From assembly GCA_963931925.1 (NCBI GenBank), contig OZ007569.1, positions 23,334,662-23,398,661 of the forward strand: a stretch of DNA of 64,000 nt, given 5' to 3'. Positions 24,301 through 34,702 of this stretch are shown piece after piece. Below the pieces are notes generated by a model. That model searched no databases. It saw nothing but the letters and a program-made list of their open reading frames with translations, and was not told the DNA's origin. Every line of letters starts with the position of its first letter. Position 1 is the first letter of the stretch. The stretch is from Onchidella celtica (taxonomy: Eukaryota; Mollusca; Gastropoda; Systellommatophora; Onchidiidae). The position numbers and the translations under genes are program-made.

Positions 24301-25873
24301 CCTCCCTCTTCTCCTGGGCCCTCGTGGTCACCGCTCCTACCATCACCTCAGTATCAGGGTCGTACGGGTCCTTCGCTCCGTCCACGTTCCCGACTACTAG
24401 GTCGCAGATGGTCTCCGGGAGACACAGTGCCGTCACTCTGCCCGTCAGGTAAGGCGTTCTCACGTCGATAATGGCTTCCTCCGCCGCTAGCAAGGAGTTA
24501 TCGATCCTCGCGATGAGTTTCTTCCCACCGGTGAGCTGTCCGTCGTCCACCAGTGATCGCCGCACCACTACACCGTCACAGCCGGTATCTCTTAGGACAT
24601 CTACTGCTTGATTTCCAATCAAGCCCTTCATCACTGGTAACTTCAGCTTCTCCACGGTCCTTCCGTCACTGCATCCTCCGCACGTAACAGGCACCGCTAA
24701 CTGGAGCTTCCCGTCCTTCATTACCGCTTGAACGTTGATGCTGGTGTCAGCCGTCGTCGCATCCTGTCTCGACGACTCGTCCGCCGCTATAATTACGGCC
24801 GCCGCCGCCTTGTTCGGCTTGCCTCGCCCCGTATCCTTCTGGGCTGGACACATTCTCCGAACGTGGCCTGGCTTTCCACAAAGGTAACATTTCAACTCAC
24901 CTTTGTCGTTTATCTTGGCACGACACTCTGTCGCCTTATGTCCCGGCCTCTGGCACCTATGGCAGACCTGTGGGCTTCTGTCTCCGTTGGGACTCCGTCG
25001 CACTGGCCGGCTTTGCAGTCTGGCGCTCCCTCTGAGTGTCCGGTTCCTCGCTACCAGGAACGCCTCCGCTGAGTCTGCGACGTCCTGTAGCGTCTTTGGC
25101 TTCCTCTCCCTCACATGGGTCGCAAGGTCTGGTGGGCAAACATCCATGAACTGCTCTCTAACAAACAGGTCCCTCACTCCTTCGTAGGTCTTCTCCGTCT
25201 TTGATAGCTTTATCCACCTCTCTAGGTAAGTCTTGATCCTAGTAAGAAACATCCCGACATCTTCTCCATCTTCAGGCTTACCTTGTCTGAACATGAGTCT
25301 GTAACCGTCCTCTGACAGGTTATACCTCTTCTGTAAAGCTTCCTTGACTTTGTCGTAGTCCTTGGCCTCATCAATCGGCAATCGACAGAAGCACTCCAGA
25401 GCTCTCCCAGTCAGCAGGGCAGACAGTGATGTCGTCCATGTGGATCTAGGCCAGTCCGCTGTCTCGGCAAACCTCTCAAAACGAAGTAGCCAGCTATCAA
25501 GGTCGTCCTTCCCATCCTGAAATGCAGGTAGCTTGGGTCTCTTGGAACTGGCGTGGTCGCTGGTCCCCTGCGTCGACTCGCCTCCACGCTGATGGCGGAT
25601 CCTCTCCATCTCCAGCTCGTGGTTCATCTTTTCTATTTCCAGCTGTCGTTGAGCCTGTCGTTCCGCCTCCTTCTCCCGAGCCTGTCGTTCCGCCTCCTTC
25701 TCCCGAGCCTGTCGTTGAGCCTCCTTCTCTTGAGCCTCTATCTTCAGTTGCTCCATGCGCTCTTGCCTCTCTCTTTCCTCCCTTAGGCCTTCACGGATGT
25801 AGTCCTGTCTCTCCTTCCCAGTGAGCTCCAAGGCGTCTGCTTCCTGGCCAAGCCTTCCAATAGCCTCTGACAT
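21311..25873 (-). CDS. Gag-Pol polyprotein with integrase ahead of reverse transcriptase
   Basis: 1520 residues, no frameshift or stop. Residues 20-100 are a charged Glu/Arg/Gln coiled coil. Residues 110-280 are a capsid region (FQDGKDDLDSWLLRFERF) that looks like the Gmr1 capsid family from which SCAN is thought to derive. Two CCHC knuckles follow at 304-317 and 329-342, then the protease D-T-G at 429-431. The integrase zinc finger has H613, H620, C650 and C653; the core is D683, D743, E779 (35 residues between the last two), with GPY near 920. An acidic spacer (980-1060) leads to RT with D1194 and YVDD at 1254-1257, then RNase H with D1405, E1444 or E1446, D1471 and D1514. It makes capsid, copies element RNA and integrates the cDNA. 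The ATG at 25873 is the first in the frame and leaves about a 90-nt leader after the primer site. No chromodomain was seen. Confidence 0.95.
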   Translation of the reverse strand: MSEAIGRLGQEADALELTGKERQDYIREGLREERERQERMEQLKIEAQEKEAQRQAREKEAERQAREKEAERQAQRQLEIEKMNHELEMERIRHQRGGESTQGTSDHASSKRPKLPAFQDGKDDLDSWLLRFERFAETADWPRSTWTTSLSALLTGRALECFCRLPIDEAKDYDKVKEALQKRYNLSEDGYRLMFRQGKPEDGEDVGMFLTRIKTYLERWIKLSKTEKTYEGVRDLFVREQFMDVCPPDLATHVRERKPKTLQDVADSAEAFLVARNRTLRGSARLQSRPVRRSPNGDRSPQVCHRCQRPGHKATECRAKINDKGELKCYLCGKPGHVRRMCPAQKDTGRGKPNKAAAAVIIAADESSRQDATTADTSINVQAVMKDGKLQLAVPVTCGGCSDGRTVEKLKLPVMKGLIGNQAVDVLRDTGCDGVVVRRSLVDDGQLTGGKKLIARIDNSLLAAEEAIIDVRTPYLTGRVTALCLPETICDLVVGNVDGAKDPYDPDTEVMVGAVTTRAQEKREDQSTSLRVPRAERHAGVDRKELIRLQEEDEDLKKLGQKKIPTNRGNKSVHFERHGGVLYRIYKDIKQATITRQVVLPEKLREYVLSVAHDSIVGGHLGVKKTKDRVMSNFYWPGIEGDVARYCRSCDICQRTVNKGTTPKVHLQSMPVVDVPFRRVAVDLVGPIDPPSEGGHRYILVYVDYATRYPEATPLKKIDAETVAEALVNIYSRLGVPEEILSDQGTQFMSDVMKETNRLLGIRQSTTTVYRPMCNGLVERFNGTLKKTLRRLCAEQPKQWHRYINPLLFAYREVPQESTKFAPFELLYGRTVRGPMHILRKLWTKDVEEAETKTSYQYVMELRERLEDTWKLATEELSKAQGRQKTYYDRKARERKFRPGDEVLVLLPTNANKLLVQWKGPYKVVSVVGVNDYKVKMGVKEKTLHANLLKRYIPRTTPATTQAAAAAMGPASVVNEMCEINDGRSDTTPGDVDAMMDDDGDGAGTVLAEDDVMDESQPVESAGMTVIEDCDLEGDNGGMTEDLADLGSWDQKEGYEDVQYGTQLTPEQRQQLGDVVKEYQRIFTNLPGCCQLGEHCIDLTSEVPVRQRPYPVPYAMRDSLKEELSTMERLGIIRRSSSAYASPVVVVKKKDGSNRVCIDYRRLNKITVFDPHPTAAPSEVFQSLSRGRIFSRIDLSKGYWQVRVREQDIPKTAFVTMGEHYEFTRMPFGMMNSGATLNRIVKPLIQGLNNVTAYVDDLLIHTETFDEHVKALKELLQRMDQAGLTARPSKCLIGTSEVDFVGHSVGKGMIGLLEENVCKVRDAPRPTTKKEVKAFLGLVGYYQEFVPNFSAIAAPLSDLLRKGQPNVVQWEEVQEKAYTSLKNAIVSKPVLCLPDFSKEFVLATDASDRGLGAALMQEYEGKLYPVAYASRKLLPRETKYSVSERECLAIVWAVKKFTLYLYGKEFVLQTDHRSLEYLNSARFDSPKLLRWSLFLQSYRFRIRYVKGKENVGADFLSRVF

Positions 25874-25963
25874 GTTGTGGATATCCTCGATGATCTTTAC
25901 ACAATTTACTGTACTTTAGAAACACTTCGATGGTCTGAGTTGAATCTGTTCTGATCTGATCGG

Positions 25964-25981
25964 ATCCCGGACGAGCCCCCA
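25964..25981 (-). promoter_or_regulatory. tRNA-Pro primer binding site
   Basis: On the minus strand TGGGGGCTCGTCCGGGAT, three bases after the 5' LTR. It is complementary to the 3' end of tRNA-Pro including CCA, the same primer site used by murine leukaemia-type retroviruses. Confidence 0.9.
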
Positions 25982-25984
25982 ATA

Positions 25985-26599
25985 TGTAACAGTTGATGCA
26001 AATTTCAGCACGTTATGATGGGGAGAGTCAGATGAACTGATCGTCTACCCCTTAAAAAACGAAACTGTCTCGAACTGTTGTAGAAATAAATAACAGGATC
26101 CGATGAGCAATTAATACTAACTTTAATAACTGTAAACACGAGCTGATATCCACAAGTTACTTACACCTAGCAGGGAAGGCACTATAATATATCTGACCAC
26201 GACTAGATTTACACCTACGACCTGCATCCATGGTTTGCACACACTATCCTACTCGCCTGGCCCTCCTTATATATATTCTGTCCAGGAACGTTCAGGAAGC
26301 GGCTTTACCGCCCCATAAGCACGAGACAGACCTAGATCGTTCGGGACACATACAGGCCACCCAATCGTACACAGACACGTCACAGCATTACATCACTCAA
26401 GGTCGACCTAGCGTAATCTCGGACACTGCAGTATCTTTCAGACGCTTCTAGATTTTCTACAGTGAGACAAACAAGCCATACATCGACATCAAAGGGAAAT
26501 ACCGGCCTTGCTGGCGAGAGGGGGGGGGGGGGTCGCCGAGTGAGACGCGTCATGCAGGGGGAAGAAAAATATCGATCGTTCAACTAGTGGGACGCTACA
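25985..26599 (-). repeat. 5' LTR of the Gmr1-like element
   Basis: 615 bp. On the minus strand it starts TGTAGCGTCC and ends GTTACA. A TATA-like AATATATATAA (minus, 26267-26277) is the probable promoter of the genomic RNA. A 13-G run occurs on + near 26520-26532. Confidence 0.95.
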
Positions 26600-27029
26600 G
26601 GCGCAATAATTAGAATTGATTTCAGTTTCTATTTGCACGAATACAAAAATAACTCATCAAAGTAGTGGTTATGTGGGCTATTTAGGTAAAATACTCATTC
26701 ATGTTTTGTTTCAATTTGTGCCCAGTTTCCTAAAACGTTATTGGGGCAATTTCTCCAGCGAAATGGTCATTTAGCTAACCAGCCATTGTCTACTTAATTC
26801 TGAAACGTTTAGAATTGGCCAGTTTCTTGTAGCCAACTCGTTCTAAAGCTTTCTGAAAATTTAACTGCGCAGACAAAAGAAAAACCTAATGTGGCCAGTT
26901 GGCCCAAATGGCCACTTTGTTATTTTTAATCTGTTCTCTTCAACCACCCCCCACCCCCCCCCCCCCACCCCAACCTATACACACACTCTGCCGTTTCTCA
27001 TTTAGAAAGCGACCCTTCAAAATTATACA

Positions 27030-27178
27030 CGGGTGTTTGGTGGACGCAACTGGTAGGGTCTCCGTCTGTCCTATCCAGCCAGTTATATTCTTGTATATCG
27101 GTTTGCTTTTTCTTAGCACAGTGTGGCCGTTATCGTGCAGCGTTCCCTTTCCAAACGCAAACTCAAAACTCTTCAAAA
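27030..27178 (+). mobile_element. SINE relic with CAAACTCAAA tail, copy 1
   Basis: TTTGGTGGACGC, GGTAGGGTCT and a 3' part GTGGCCGTTATCGTGC...CTTTCCAAACGCAAACTCAAA are shared with 33935-34062. Related 3' tails occur at 30060, 39030, 39670, 41885, 42016 and 55365. Confidence 0.65.
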
Positions 27179-27928
27179 TTATACAGCTCCTGGTAACTTG
27201 ATTGCGCATGGATCAGGATTTGTCTACCTAAACCTGTCCTCAGACTCAACAGTTGCTGCGTTGCAGAGTTCAGGGACATTTTCCATTTGAGACAAGATTT
27301 TTTGAATTATTATTATTATTAACTGAACCGCAGTATTGAGGACTTTGAAAGCTAAACGTAGCCAGGGGAATACACGCTATAAATTGTAACGTTTTCCCGA
27401 ATGAACCAGTGTGTGTACTGACTAGTGTGACCAGGCTGTACGTCACAGTCTGTCCCGAAAATAATGTTCTTTTCCCCCCTGATCAATTATTTACATAATT
27501 ATCTATCTTGATGGACCAGACTCGGTCCAGCGGTTATTTTTCTCCTGTGTAAAGAATTTCCATCTCTTTCCCTGATTTCTGTGCTTGTCTACCCCCCACC
27601 CGAGACCATCTGTGCATGCCGCATGCTCTACGATGAACTACAGAACTGATGTTTATCACCTTAAAGGGATTGTTCATGCTTCATTGTCTGTCCTTGGCTT
27701 CCTGAGTGCACTGCTACCATCCATATCACCCCCCGCATGCTAACGTTGTGTAGGGCTATCATCAAGGCTTCACCATTACTTGTCCATTCTCAGTGCAAGA
27801 TGTAGGCATGAGCTAAACGGGGCCTTACAAGCTGCGGGGACCTCAGAAAATGTTCAGAAATTTGCTCTGGGACTTTAAAATTCCATTAATTTTATTTATA
27901 CAATTTTGTGTATAATATAATTATAATT

Positions 27929-28786
27929 ATATGTGATTAATTCAAGAATCAGCAAAGCCAGCTCTGCATTTGGCAGGCTTCGAAAGAGAGTGTGGGATGT
28001 TGCCGGCATTCGCACAGACACTAAGCTGAAAGTGTACAATGCTGTGGTCCTTCCCACCCTACTCTATGGGGCTGAAACCTGGACAGTGTACCAATCGCAT
28101 GCCAGAAAGCTAAATCACTTTCATCTGGCCTGCCTTAGAAAGATCCTAAGGATCAAATGGCAGGATAAAATTCCAGACACTGAGGTCCTCAATCGTGCCA
28201 AGGAATTGAGCATCTTCTGCCACCTGAAAAAAATTCAGCTACGTTGGGCAGGACATGTTGTCAGAATGCCCGACTCCAGACTCCCTAAGCAAATCTTCTT
28301 CTCTGAGCTCTCCAATGGAACGAGGAATGTTGGGGCCCCAAAGAGACGTTACAAAGACCCTCTCAAGCAATCACTGAAGGCCTTTGCCATTGATGTGAGT
28401 GAGTGGGAAAAGCTCTCGCTTGATCGTGCAAATTGGAGGGCGGCCCTTACCAGAGGCAGCAAAGCATGGGAAGCTGACAGAGTCCAGCAGGCTATCAAAA
28501 AAAGAGAACGGCGCAAGAAAAGGCCCAGTGGTACTGAACCAACGGAGCACTCTTGTCACTTATGCGGAAGGGTCTGCAGGGCAAAAATAGGACTTATCAG
28601 TCACATGAGAAGCCATAAGTCATGAAAGAACAGTCTTTCCATTCTGTCCTCTGTGTCCTTTAGTTCTCTTTATTGTCCATGTGTTGAAATTCTCAACAAT
28701 TTCTATTCTTTATTCCTCTGGTGTTGTTAAGGTCATCATCATACCTGATGGACGAACTATTATTATTAATTAATATGTGATTAATT
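27929..28786 (+). mobile_element. 5'-truncated non-LTR retrotransposon (LINE)
   Basis: A LINE 3' fragment that starts inside the RT C-terminal region and ends after a short 3' UTR in ACTATTATTATTAATT. ATATGTGATTAATT is found at both edges (27929-27942 and 28773-28786), a 14-bp direct repeat that fits a target-site duplication. Part of the left copy (ATTAATT) also reads through as LINE codons, so the 5' junction probably formed at microhomology, as is common for truncated LINEs. Confidence 0.8.
27936..28625 (+). pseudogene. LINE ORF2 C-terminal fragment with C2H2 finger
   Basis: About 229 residues, open to the natural stop. It shows the post-RT block typical of mollusc and flatworm LINE proteins: VLPTLLYGAETW near residue 40, a run of Leu/Lys-rich helices with LRWAGHVVRM near 105, a basic RR/KK stretch, then a C-terminal zinc finger C-x2-C-x12-H-x3-H (CHLCGRVC...HMRSH). 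The RT catalytic YADD and the endonuclease lie upstream and were lost by 5' truncation. There is no start codon of its own; GTG at 27933 is only the edge of the frame. The frame is intact, so the insertion is fairly young. The clade is uncertain. Confidence 0.85.
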
Positions 28787-30059
28787 TAGTAATATTTTAG
28801 CCTTTGAGTATTGTTTATTATTATTGTTTGTATAAAGCTAAATGGCAAATAAGTAACCAGCAAATGCATTTATTTGAGACTAATTAGTATTCTTTACTTT
28901 AAATGCATGGCTATTCAATAACTAAACTAACAGGCACATAAATTATTGTGGATCTCTATATAGAGACCCAAGATCCTGTTTTGTCCAGCACGTTTGTGAG
29001 ACATTCTGGTGTGACTTGAAATAGATTAGGGCCTCACCAAGTCTAAATCCGCCACTGTTCATTAGGTTTCATGGACATGACCATCTGCAGTGCCATCCTT
29101 TCCTTTCCCCGCGTAATCCATCATGTGATACAGAAACTGCATTACAAGAATTTCAGTCGTTTAGAAAGTATAATAATGCCATTCATTTGTTTAACGCAGA
29201 TACTTTTGTGGCGTTAAGCAGCTCTGGCTCAGTTATTCTTGGGCGTACAAGAAACAACCGTATTTTATTATCTATACCGTTTTAAAGTGCTGAAGATGTT
29301 CTGCCCATCTAATACTAAGCTTGAACAAGATAAATTTAAACGGGGGTTGGATGTCTGCCCAGATTTGTCTGAAATTTGGATTAACTTTCAGTTTCATATT
29401 TCAATGTGGGGAATTTTTTGAAGTCTGTTAGCTCTAGAACAGAGATGTTTGGGGGATGGCCGTCTGGAGCAGAGCGATATATGGACAAAAATAAGTTGTG
29501 TTTACCGCGCAGTCGATGGCGTGAATTAAAACCAAAAACTGCAGTCATGAGTCTTGCGCATGATCTGGCGTGTCCCTGCGGCTGTTTTGCGCGGTTTCTC
29601 TGTTTAAGTGTACAGTTTAACGCTTTGAACGCCGACAAGGTATCGTCATGAACAATGTTTTATGTTCGGCTGGGAGTTTGTCAAAAGCTAGTACGAAAAT
29701 GTACGAATTTTTAGACATTTTATGTCAATTTTTTCTTTTGGAATGACCGAAATAGTCGAATGCAAAGTGACAAGAACTATAAAAATCATTCCCAGCTAAC
29801 TGTCAGCCACATTTTAAGAGATTGTGTGGATTTGGCGCATATCCCAAGAAGGCATTATGCCTGCGGATTCGTGAAATGATTATTTGCTGACAGGGACATG
29901 GAGCGCATTTCATCGTTTCTGAAGGAGGCCGAAATCTGCAAGTTGATTTAACTGATTTGAAATAATATTTACAAAACTCATATTATAGCTATAGACATAC
30001 GTGACGGTACACGTCTTGTCCTGTGAAAATTTTTAATTTCACTTTTATATGATTTTATT

Positions 30060-30165
30060 TATAAGAATCTAAAAACTAAACCAGAGTAAGATAACGAAGA
30101 ACAAAAAAAAAGAGCAAAGTGGCCGTTTTCGTGCTGACGCGCCGTTGACCGTTTATTTAGGGAGA
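30060..30165 (+). mobile_element. SINE tail relic
   Basis: TAAGATAACGAAGAA, then GCAAAGTGGCCGTTTTCGTGC and ACGCGCCGTT, matching the 3' part of the relics at 39670-39790 and 55365-55440. Confidence 0.6.
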
Positions 30166-30794
30166 CATGACGGTACACAAGGCAGTTTGGGAACGAAGTT
30201 TTCAAGAATGTTAATGTTAATGGATCATTTTGATTTACATATTGAGATTGACACATATTTACAGAACAGTTCTTCTGTAGACATGAGTTGAAAGGTAATT
30301 TTCAGTAGAAATGATTTCTGGCGGCAGGACGTAAAAGTCCAACAGGTAAGCAAAGGGTTAAACCTGAACTCAAACTCAGCATTGAAGGATTTAAAGCAAT
30401 ACTACTTCCGCATTTAAAGAGTTAACACAGCACGACCTAGGGGTACTGTCTGAGCCCGTAATGATTTTTGGACGAGAGAATCCAACAGAAAGAAATCATA
30501 GAAGAAGGAGCAATAAGGCAGAGCCAAAGCTATGGCATGCTATGATCCATTCATAGGCGTAGTATTCAATCATGCAGCCCCAATGCCCATGTTTGTGTTT
30601 TGACGTTGAAAATATAAAAAAAAAGTGGTATTGATTGTAAGCTGTAAATCCAGAAACGGGATTTGGCCGGGCAGACGCTGCCAATTTCCGCCCCTCCAAA
30701 TATATTCATCTCACCGTGTGGCTGAGGTTTTGTTCTCGGGCAGTTATTCTTATCTATATTATGTCCATGATATCGTTCATCCAATGGTTGTTCT

Positions 30795-31065
30795 ATCTGT
30801 CTGGCAATCTATCTATCTATCTATCTGTCTGTCTGGCTGGCTATCTATCTGTCTGTCTATCTGTCTATCTGTCTATCTATCTATCTATCTATCTATCTGT
30901 CTGTCTGTCTGTCTGTCCGTCCGTCCGCCCGCCCGTCCGTCCGTCCGTCCGTCTGTCTGTCTGTCTGTCTGTCCGTCCGCCCGTCTATCTATCTATCTGT
31001 CTATCTATCTATCTATCTATCTATCTGTCTGTCTGTCTACCCGTCCGTCCCTCCATCCGTCCACC
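30795..31065 (+). repeat. Tetranucleotide array (TCTA/TCTG/TCCG)n
   Basis: Tetranucleotide blocks that change from CTAT to CTGT to CCGT and back. The Tyr-Leu-Ser-Val-Cys open frames are translations of this array. Confidence 0.97.
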
Positions 31066-31429
31066 CATCCAACATAATTGTCCGCCCTTTGTGTGTCTCT
31101 CTGTCTGTCTGTCCATCTATTGATGTCTCTGTGTGCATGTCCTTTCCTCCTCTTATCCACTCGCTCTGTCAGTATCTGTTCTCTGTTTGAGATCAACTAG
31201 TGTTCAGTCTTTCTCTCCTTCTCCTCCCCCCCCCCCGCCCTTACATCGGTCTGTTCTCTTTTTTTTTTCCCCGACACAAAATGACCGGCATCACGTCGAT
31301 CTGCTTCCTAAAATTAACTCAAATCGGCCCGTCAGCAAACTTCTCTATGCCCTCTCATCCATCGACCGACTGAGGGAACTGCTCGAGCCTTCGTGTTTAC
31401 TTAAATCCACTTACAACGGTTTCTCATCC

Positions 31430-32160
31430 TCTACTCATCCATCCATTTTATCTGACACTTAATCGTCTGTCCATCCATCTATTCGCCCAGCCATCCTTCG
31501 GTCCATCCACCATTCGCCCATTGATCTGTCTCTTTACCAAATACCATGCATCTATCCAATCAACCCTTCTTTCCATCTAGTACCGTCCGCCATTCACCTA
31601 TCCATTCACCCACATTCATCTATTCAAAAAAAAAGTCAGCCCACCTGTTTGCCTGTCTATCCACCATTTACCAAACCATCAGTTTGTCTATCCAGGCACC
31701 CACCATTTACACATCATTTACTATTCCATCTATCCACGATTCCACGCCTCTTCCACCCATCCGTTCACCCAACACCCATCTGTCCACACAGACTTCCCCC
31801 ATTCACCCATCCATCCACTCGTTTGATCCAATCACCCAACCACCCGTCCGTCCATCCATCCATCCATCCATCTACCTGAGCTTCCATTCTTCCATTCACC
31901 CAACCACGTGTCTGTCCATCCAGCCATCCACCATTTACCTACCATTCACCCATCCTCCTGTCTACCCGTTTACCATTCATCCACTCATCCAACCATCCAC
32001 CTGTCTGACCAGCCTTCCATCCATTCACCCTTCCATCTATCCACCCCTCTTCCATTCATCCATTCACCCAACCACCCACCTGTCCTTCCGTTGATTCATT
32101 CACCCAACCACCCGTCTGTCTACCATCCATCCACCCATTTCTCCATCCATCCAGAACCAC
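31430..32160 (+). repeat. CCAT-rich diverged tetranucleotide region
   Basis: About 730 bp of CATC/CACC-type repeats with a high Pro-Ser-His-Thr translation in all + frames. It is low-complexity DNA and not a gene, despite an open frame of 182 codons. Confidence 0.93.
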
Positions 32161-32599
32161 TGATTAAGTGATTTTGTTGTTGTTCTACCCATGCCCCAAT
32201 CCTACATCTATCTTGTAGAACTGACAAGAGGCCCAACGCACTCACAACAACATACTATCTATTTTGGTCAACGAATATTTACTGTCCGGCCCAGAACAGT
32301 TCTTTAATCTGCTCTGCGCAAGGAAAATAAAACTAAATCAATCCTGCCCTCCTAATAAAGCCACTGACACATTGGGAACCAAAATAGCATTTAAATGCAT
32401 CCATCTCGACAGTGAAAGCTGTAAAACAAGATTAACTCTGGTTTTGTTTTTGTTTTTGTCTCTGTGCATTGTACACTAGTGATTAAGGAACCGGCAACAT
32501 TAATGTGATCAGCCTTTTTAAACAGGCCCGTGCATGGCTGGTAATAGGCCCAGGCCTAGATAGGGGAAATGTAGGCCCATTTTTCAAACTGCTCATCAA

Positions 32600-33210
32600 A
32601 GTAGTTGTGTAATTAGTGATAAAAACGTGTTTGGTACAGATGTATATTTAGGGTACTTGATAAACTGACAAGTAGCACTTTTATAATGAATGATGAAAAC
32701 ACATGATTGGTACAGATGTACATTTAGAGTACTTGATAAACTGGCAAGTAGCCGTTTTATAATTAGTGATAAAAACACATGATTGGTAAAGATGTGCATT
32801 TAGTGTACGTGATAAACTAGCAAGTAGCCGTTTTATAATTAGTGATAAAAACACATGATTGGTAAAGATGTACATTTAGAGTACTTGATAAACTGGCAAG
32901 TAGCCGTTTTATAATTAGTGATAAAAACACATGATTGGTAAAGATGTACATTTAGTGTACTTGATAAAGTGTCAAGTAACAGTTTTTTGTAATTAGTGAT
33001 GTAAACATATGGTTGGTAATGATGTACATTTAGTGTATTTGATAACTCACAAGCAACAAGGTTTGTAATTATTGATGTAAACATAATTATGATTGGTAAA
33101 GATGTACATTTTGTGCACTTGATAAACTGACAAGTGACAGTTTTGTAATTAATGGTAAAAACATAATGATTGGGTGAAGATGTACATTTAGTGTACTTGA
33201 TAAACTAACA
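32600..33210. repeat. Minisatellite, unit about 76-79 bp, about 8 copies
   Basis: Each unit has GATGTACATTTAG, GTACTTGATAAACT, CAAGTAGCCGTTTTATAAT and TAGTGATAAAAACAC. The left units are most alike and the right ones are more diverged. Confidence 0.93.
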
Positions 33211-33934
33211 CGAAACAGAACAGAATAAGAGGGCCAGAAGAAGCGTTAAAAAAGAAAGAAAGAAAAGTAATAGCAAATACTTTGTATTTTGATGACCGGT
33301 CCCCATCGAATTTCTTTTCAATATCAGAAGATCTTCATATAATGAAAAGGTCCCCTCTTCTTGGTCTCTACCAGGAGTAAGCTTTCCTCGGAATTGTTGG
33401 CCCGTACCAACTGGTCCCTCTGCACTGGTCTGTATTTAACAACGGGATGAAAACAAAAGGAAGTGAAACACAGCGGTTGAGGAAAAATTTATCAGACAAG
33501 TAGATCTAATTTTAAACTAGAAAACAGGAGATAAAATTGTTTTTATTGGGAGCCAGGAGCCATCGAAGTAATGATTTCTGGGGGTTTATTTGTCTACCGG
33601 GTGAAAAACAGAGAATTGCAGGATGTTCCGAGGAAGACAGAAGAAGGCGGGCTGTTCTTTCTATCTACTGTCTGTCTGTCTGTCTGTCACACACTCTCTC
33701 TCTCTCTCCTCCCCCATCCCCACATGTATTTCCGCCAGTTCTCTTTAGCTGCCGGCACATCCTGTTGTCTTTCCTGTTCTCTGCACAATTTCTCATTCTT
33801 TCCTTCCAGCCATCCAGTTTTCTGTTTCCGGCGGCTGTCATTACTCATTCATGTTTTTGTCATTCACCTCGTATTTTGCACTTGAACTGTTTCTCTTGCT
33901 TACATCCTTTCCTTTCTTTTGTTGGCTTGTAGTT

Positions 33935-34062
33935 TGGTGGACGCTTCGGTAGGGTCTGCTTCTATCCCATTGTTCTGCTAGATTCCAGATCTGTCTTGCT
34001 TCTTTCTAGAGAACAAAATGGCCGTCTGTTGCAGTATCGATGTACTTTCTCCAAACTCAAAC
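33935..34062 (+). mobile_element. SINE relic with CAAACTCAAA tail, copy 2
   Basis: Starts TTTGGTGGACGC...GGTAGGGTCT and ends ATGGCCGT...ATCGATGTACTTTCTCCAAACTCAAA, in step with 27030-27178. Confidence 0.6.
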
Positions 34063-34644
34063 TTGCTTTTCTCATCCACTAACATTCTCTCTCTCTCCCA
34101 CCCCCCCCCCTCCTTCAAACAAGTGTTTCAATTTCTCACCAGTTTGCACTATGTTGCCGTGGAATTATCTTTTTGTTTTCCCCCACCGTTTCATTTTCTT
34201 CTGTGATTTATTGTAACTTTTATTTACTGTTTGGTTCTAACGAGGAGTTTTTGCAACATGCAAGTTTTTCTCTCTCTTTGGCCACATTTTGTTGTTAACC
34301 ATAATTATTGTCAAGACCACGACTTGTTACATCTAATGTAGTCTGTCGTGTCCCCTCTACCTCTCCTTTTATTCACCCGTGCTATCCCTCCCTCATTAAT
34401 TGGTGGTCTTATATTTAGCAAGAAGACATTGATCCGCTTCCTGGTTGAGACGACAGCCAGCAGGGACAAGCCGGAGCTCAGGTGCATGTGACGTTATTCC
34501 ACCACGGGCGAAATACCGACATCCACACATACCCGCACAATCATAGAACTGTGGTTTTTTGGTTGTATTATTTCCAGTAGAGACACACTCGCTCATTGCA
34601 TGAGGAGCGTGCAGCATTCATTTTCTGTAAACTTAATACCGTAC

Positions 34645-34702
34645 AGGCAGTTGCGAATTTGATACATGCAGTTGTGAATTCGACACATACAGTTGCGAGT
34701 TC
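34645..34702. repeat. Short tandem of about 21 bp, three units
   Basis: CAGTTGCGAATT-type units separated by GATACATG or GACACATA. Confidence 0.8.

Larger units (their letters stand above)
19915..26599 (-). mobile_element. Full-length Gmr1-like Ty3/gypsy LTR retrotransposon
   Basis: A complete LTR element lies antisense to SNAP-25. The LTRs are 614 and 615 bp and by eye differ only by one G in a G-run. The 5-bp target duplication GGCGC is perfect (19910-19914 and 26600-26604). The minus-strand order is 5' LTR (25985-26599), primer site, one 1520-codon ORF, about 780 bp of untranslated sequence (20529-21310), then 3' LTR. The ORF order is gag, protease, integrase, reverse transcriptase, RNase H. 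Integrase before RT is the hallmark reported for Gmr1-like elements within Ty3/gypsy. No env-like frame. The lack of LTR divergence and the open ORF show a very recent insertion, perhaps polymorphic. Confidence 0.95.

Noticed and set aside
30625..32171. Several overlapping + open frames of 76-182 codons
   Set aside because: They are translations of TCTA/TCTG and CCAT tetranucleotide DNA, open in more than one frame at once.
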